Source: Planctomycetaceae bacterium (GTDB lineage Bacteria; Planctomycetota; Planctomycetia; Pirellulales; Thermoguttaceae). Taken from it: a stretch of 7,989 nt of DNA. The stretch covers positions 1 to 7,989 of the forward strand of contig JAISQS010000714.1 of the NCBI GenBank assembly GCA_031274045.1, written 5' to 3'. Positions within the stretch are counted from its first letter, which is position 1. Each line of letters begins with the position of its first letter. This document shows, piece by piece, positions 4,758 to 7,989 of this stretch. The notes beneath the pieces were generated by a model, which was given only the letters and a program-made list of their open reading frames with translations, made no database searches and was not told where the DNA came from. The position numbers and the translations under genes were made by a program.

Positions 4758-6536
4758 TTAACCGAGATTTAGTTCTATTGTTTCTTGTTTTTCGTTTGGG
4801 TCGTATGATAGTTTTGCTTTTTTTTGTACGGTCACGCCTTTTATATATACGGCGCGATAAGGATACACCGGACAAATCGACTCACAACCTCCACAGCCAA
4901 TACAGAATTCCTGATGAACTTCCGGTATTGTCAAATGCTTGTCGGGATCGCCGTATGGAACCATCTCAATTGCGCCGTTTGAGCAATGTTCGGCACACGC
5001 GCCGCAACTCGTACCTTGCGTGTAAACAACACAATTCTCCTTCACAAATTCCACAATCCCAATCTGAAGCAACTCCCGCTCCGCAACAGTAACTTGACCA
5101 ATCGCATTAGTCGGACAGACATTGCCGCACACCGTACAATTGCGATTACAATAATGATGATCGAAATGCAATGACGGTTGCATGAAGCCGCTGATTTTGC
5201 CGCTGTCTGCGCCACCCTCCTTCTTTGATCGCAAGCTGTAAGGCTTCAAAACATGAGCCGGACACCTGCTAACACAAAGATGACACGACGTACACTTGCT
5301 GCGAAAATTCTCCAAACTTTGCGCACCGGGCGGCAACACTATCGTATCATTTGAAAACGAAACTCTGCTAACTCCGCTAATTGTTCCGTTGCCCGCAACC
5401 GCCTCCGCCGCTTCAGTTGCTTCCGCAGATGCAGCGGGCGGAATTGTCGCGGCATCTGTTGTCATCGGCGAATCGGGCAAAACAGATGATTCCGAATCAG
5501 ACGAAATCCCATACGGATCATCCTCAATTCTCATCGCCGACGAACCAATCATCGGAAACAATATCGATAAAAACGACATTGTCAAAAAATATCTACGCTC
5601 ACGTTTAATGTCGGTTTCGGCAAATGCTGCGGTCATTTTGGCGGATTGCGTTTTTTGTGTTAGCGAAGTCAAAATTTGCGGCGCGTAAGCAATCGCATTT
5701 TTGCGGCACACACCAAAACAATTAAAACACGTCACACAACGCGACGCATCAACCGCCTGATTTTTGCTGTCAATACATTCGCCTTTGCAGACCCGCTCAC
5801 AAAGACCGCACTTGATACACGCCGATCTATTCAATCTGACTCTAAACAAAGAATATCTTGAAAAAATTCCCAACAACGTACCAACCGGACAAATCGTATT
5901 ACAATAACGCCGCCCGTAAAAGAACGACAGAATCGAAACGAGAACGAACATCATTATCGTTACAATAAATACGGAGGCAAAAAACGGAACTTCGCGAAGT
6001 TGGAAACCCGACTTGCCGCCGTCAATTTGAAGCAAGATCACCGTTAAAAGATTGTGTCCCAAAATTACAATCGGTTGAAAAAAAGAATATCCAACCCGAC
6101 CAAAATTACTATACGGATCAAGAAGCACAACAACAGCCGCAAAACCAAATTTCCACATCAACACAAACCCAACTCCAAACAAAACCAAAAAACCATACCG
6201 CGTCTTCGTCAACGCAACTCGATAAGAATATTTTTGAACTTTCCGAGTAAACAACCACCTGCCAATTTTTGAAACACGGGCAATAAAATCTTGCGTAATC
6301 CCATAAGGACAAAATACAGAACAATACCCCCTGCCAAAAAGAAACGTGAGAAAAATCCAAAGAACCACTCCCAAAAGACCAGCAACTCCGCCACGAAAAA
6401 TCAACGGAATAAATTGCAACGCCGCCAATAAACTAAACGATTCAGGTGCCGCCTCCGAAAGATCAACAAACAAAAACGCTATTGCCGAAAATATAAAAAC
6501 AGCAACAATAACTCGCAACCATTTAAGAAAAAACAT
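4758..6536 (-). CDS. Membrane polyferredoxin, NapH-like module joined to NapG-like module
   Basis: A 592-residue protein. Residues 1-230 hold hydrophobic segments at about 8-28, 50-68, 115-139, 152-172 and 187-207, with two CxxxCP motifs after Gly-Arg (C72/C76 in YCSVFCP and C212/C216 in YCNTICP), as in NapH/NosR-type membrane proteins. Two 4Fe-4S motifs follow (C240, C243, C246, C250; C267, C270, C273, C277). At 311-334, KRERRYFLTM precedes a hydrophobic stretch that resembles a Tat signal anchor. An acidic/Ala-rich linker (341-390) leads to four more cysteine groups (C415-C425; C463-C474; C502, C511, C514, C518; C545-C555), as in NapG. About six clusters on one chain would carry electrons between the quinone pool or cytoplasm and the periplasm. 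The partner is probably the DUF362 protein upstream; no terminal reductase is present. No Shine-Dalgarno site is seen. The end acceptor is unknown. Confidence 0.85.
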   Translation of the reverse strand: MFFLKWLRVIVAVFIFSAIAFLFVDLSEAAPESFSLLAALQFIPLIFRGGVAGLLGVVLWIFLTFLFGRGYCSVFCPYGITQDFIARVSKIGRWLFTRKVQKYSYRVALTKTRYGFLVLFGVGFVLMWKFGFAAVVVLLDPYSNFGRVGYSFFQPIVILGHNLLTVILLQIDGGKSGFQLREVPFFASVFIVTIMMFVLVSILSFFYGRRYCNTICPVGTLLGIFSRYSLFRVRLNRSACIKCGLCERVCKGECIDSKNQAVDASRCVTCFNCFGVCRKNAIAYAPQILTSLTQKTQSAKMTAAFAETDIKRERRYFLTMSFLSILFPMIGSSAMRIEDDPYGISSDSESSVLPDSPMTTDAATIPPAASAEATEAAEAVAGNGTISGVSRVSFSNDTIVLPPGAQSLENFRSKCTSCHLCVSRCPAHVLKPYSLRSKKEGGADSGKISGFMQPSLHFDHHYCNRNCTVCGNVCPTNAIGQVTVAERELLQIGIVEFVKENCVVYTQGTSCGACAEHCSNGAIEMVPYGDPDKHLTIPEVHQEFCIGCGGCESICPVYPYRAVYIKGVTVQKKAKLSYDPNEKQETIELNLG

Positions 6537-6581
6537 CGGATTTTATAGGGTTAAAGAACAATCAAAGAGACACTAAAATAA

Positions 6582-6695
6582 GCCTGATTATTTCGGATTT
6601 TGCGGAGTTCACTCATCGTCGGTTTTATCAACACCACTCAAGGTCTGATAAACCCTTCAAGTGCAATCCCACCATAAAATCCAAAACAATCAGGC
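6582..6695. repeat. 114-bp inverted-repeat element between DUF362 and polyferredoxin genes
   Basis: The end arms are 20 bp with two mismatches: GCCTGATTATTTCGGATTTT at 6582-6601 against the complement of 6676-6695. A nested pair, GGTTTTATCA (6621-6630) and TGATAAACC (6646-6654), matches with one bulged base. In the transcript sense the right-hand end is followed by TTATTTTAG, so it might act as a terminator or processing site after DUF362. The ends resemble those of a small non-autonomous element, but no target-site duplication is evident. Confidence 0.55.
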
Positions 6696-6697
6696 AC

Positions 6698-6742
6698 GTA
6701 CAACTCGAGAATTTTGTACTATATATATTATATACAGTGTAC
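6698..6742. other. AT-rich quasi-palindromes just after the DUF362 stop codon
   Basis: GTACAA (6698-6703) and TTGTAC (6714-6719) form a 6-bp inverted pair. Overlapping it, a 27-bp stretch from GTAC at 6716 to GTAC at 6742 is mostly alternating TA and nearly self-complementary. On the minus strand it includes TATAAT, but no -35 element sits at a suitable distance. It may be a leader structure or a site for a DNA-bending protein; the function is unknown. Confidence 0.3.
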
Positions 6743-6748
6743 TATCGA

Positions 6749-7717
6749 CTAGGCTTTTGTATTTTTTAGGTTGATTGTGATGAGGTTGACTTTATTTTTG
6801 ATGTCGGTTGTTCCAAGTTTTAGTTCTTCGCCGAATTTGAGGTGACCGACGGCATCGGTGCCGATTTTTGTGACTTGTTCAGCGATTGTGACGGCTTGTG
6901 TGTCGGCGGCGACGATGTCGGTTGATGCGATGAGGACTTTCGCGATTACACCGTCAGCTTCGCTTCGACCTTGCGGTCCGTTCGCCTTCAAGATACGGTA
7001 GCCGTCAATAATATTCAGAATCGGTTTCTTTGGCAAAGTACAAATATCAGCGATACATTGTTGTAGATTCATTCTGTGAAATGCGCCCGGATCCAAAACA
7101 ATACCCATAAAATTTTTCATTGCGACTGTCATTTTTGCGCCTGAGTGAACTTTTAACACGGGGACATTGAACCACACATCGCAATCCAAAATTTCTTCGT
7201 GTACTTCGGCAGTTTTGAGAACTTTCGCTTCGGGCAAATCGATCTTTCTGTAGTATTTGCTGTAAGCACTATCTCTTTTATTCGCGAGTACGATTCGTCC
7301 GCCCGCTTTGACTGTGGCTTCTTCAATTCCGCTATTTTGAAAACAGTTTTTCGGCAAATCACAACTTGTGTCAAATACGACGACATCTTTTGCACCGGCG
7401 GCGAAAGCTTGTTTGACCATTTCGCCGATTAGTATTGGGTTCGTGTTCGCGGGAATTTTCGGCGGCTTATCCCAACCGACGTTTGGTTTGATGACGACCT
7501 TTTGACCTTTTTTGACAAATTTCCCAATTCCGCCCAATGCCTCTATTGCGCTTCTGAACATTGCGTCCGGTTCACCGTTTTGAACGGTAACCAAATTAAC
7601 TTTATTGTCTTTATTGCTGTCTTGTGCGGCAAATGCTACCGTATTTAATCCATTGACAGCTACTGTAGTTCCGGCAACGCCGAGAACTTGCAGAAATTCT
7701 TTTCTATTCATTTCCAT
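6749..7717 (-). CDS. DUF362-family protein with Tat-like leader
   Basis: A 322-residue protein. I start it at the ATG at 7717, which has GGAG 9 nt upstream; the ATG at 7711 and the TTG at 7732 fit that site less well. The leader MNRKEFLQVLGVAG..FAAQ resembles a Tat signal, but the twin arginine is Arg-Lys (R5-K6), so Tat export is likely but not certain. The body follows DUF362: VVIKPNVGW (74-82), a helix-rich segment with AGAKDVVVFD (107-116), NVPVLKVHSGAKMTVAMKN (184-202, with K189, H191, K201 and N202), IDGY (237-240), GPQG (247-250) and ASTDIVAADT (264-273). The family's biochemical role is not settled; members often occur with, or fused to, ferredoxin domains, and here the next gene is a polyferredoxin. 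This protein has no CxxCxxC cluster motif itself, so the neighbour presumably supplies the electron path. The 3' end is A/C-rich at the wobble base; the 5' end is mixed. Confidence 0.88.
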   Translation of the reverse strand: MEMNRKEFLQVLGVAGTTVAVNGLNTVAFAAQDSNKDNKVNLVTVQNGEPDAMFRSAIEALGGIGKFVKKGQKVVIKPNVGWDKPPKIPANTNPILIGEMVKQAFAAGAKDVVVFDTSCDLPKNCFQNSGIEEATVKAGGRIVLANKRDSAYSKYYRKIDLPEAKVLKTAEVHEEILDCDVWFNVPVLKVHSGAKMTVAMKNFMGIVLDPGAFHRMNLQQCIADICTLPKKPILNIIDGYRILKANGPQGRSEADGVIAKVLIASTDIVAADTQAVTIAEQVTKIGTDAVGHLKFGEELKLGTTDIKNKVNLITINLKNTKA

Positions 7718-7732
7718 CGAATTGATCTCCAA

Positions 7733-7989
7733 TTTTAATTTGTGGATTGTTCAATCGGAACGGCGTGCTTGCAATATGCAATCAGCATGTTTTTTGCAAT
7801 ACAACCGCACCAATAAATCGACTAAAAAACATCCCGACATAACGTACAAAAAAACATCACGTCAAGACAACACCGATTCAAGGCGTGTATTGTATCGATG
7901 GACTCAAATCATTCAAGTAGGTATACCAAATCAAACAAACCCACAAACCAAATACATCCAACACACATTGCACAAAATTTTTTTCATCA
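7733..7989. other. Upstream region of the DUF362 gene; no gene seen
   Basis: A 257-bp stretch, strongly A/C-rich on the plus strand between about 7800 and 7980. It encodes nothing recognisable. It holds the presumed DUF362 promoter region, and a 13-bp perfect palindrome, TTGCAATATGCAA, at 7769-7781 that could be an operator. Confidence 0.4.
7836..7865 (-). promoter_or_regulatory. Weak sigma70-type promoter candidate for DUF362
   Basis: On the minus strand, TTGACG (7865-7860; five of six consensus bases) is followed after 18 bp by TATGTC (7841-7836; three of six). This would give a leader of roughly 110 bases, including the palindrome at 7769-7781. The -10 is poor, so this is only the best candidate I can see. 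Confidence 0.2.

Noticed and set aside
5296..5688. 130-codon plus-strand frame opposite the polyferredoxin linker
   Set aside because: An antisense shadow produced by the low-complexity Ala/Glu/Ser linker; no ribosome-binding site and no family resemblance.

Overview
The window looks like chromosomal DNA from an AT-rich (roughly 40% GC by eye), probably anaerobic or microaerobic bacterium. I favour a planctomycete. The clues are an SHD1-like C-terminal domain on a secreted protein, a planctomycete-like glutathione peroxidase sequence, roughly a fifth of the DNA being non-coding, and a mix of genes with and without Shine-Dalgarno sites. This placement is inference; no rRNA or other marker is present.

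All seven genes lie on the minus strand. In transcription order they are: a DUF362 protein with a Tat-like leader (7717-6749); a large membrane polyferredoxin that looks like a NapH-like module joined to a NapG-like module (6536-4758); a YqeG/Gep4-type HAD phosphatase (4602-4117); a stand-alone ATP synthase epsilon subunit, atpC (3860-3444); an exported metallo-beta-lactamase-fold/glutathione-peroxidase fusion (2917-1553); an exported protein ending in an SHD1-like domain (1263-217); and the first 64 codons of another exported protein (194-1, cut by the window edge). Only the last two are close together (22 bp). The other gaps are 155 to 526 bp, so this is a run of co-oriented genes rather than one tight operon.

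Functionally, the DUF362 and polyferredoxin pair looks like a membrane redox module, and the fusion protein suggests peroxide or lipid-peroxide defence in the periplasm. No catalytic reductase for the ferredoxin module is in the window. No tRNA, rRNA, CRISPR array or transposase is visible.

The gaps carry the less expected material. A 164-bp nested inverted repeat lies between the fusion gene and the SHD1 gene. Two tandem copies of a roughly 165-bp palindromic element lie between the fusion gene and atpC. Both element types have arms built from 9-nt periodic units. A 114-bp inverted repeat lies between the DUF362 and polyferredoxin genes. The most unusual signal is compositional: in most genes the wobble base is mainly G/T near the 5' end and mainly A/C near the 3' end. 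The most notable single gene is the hydrolase-peroxidase fusion.
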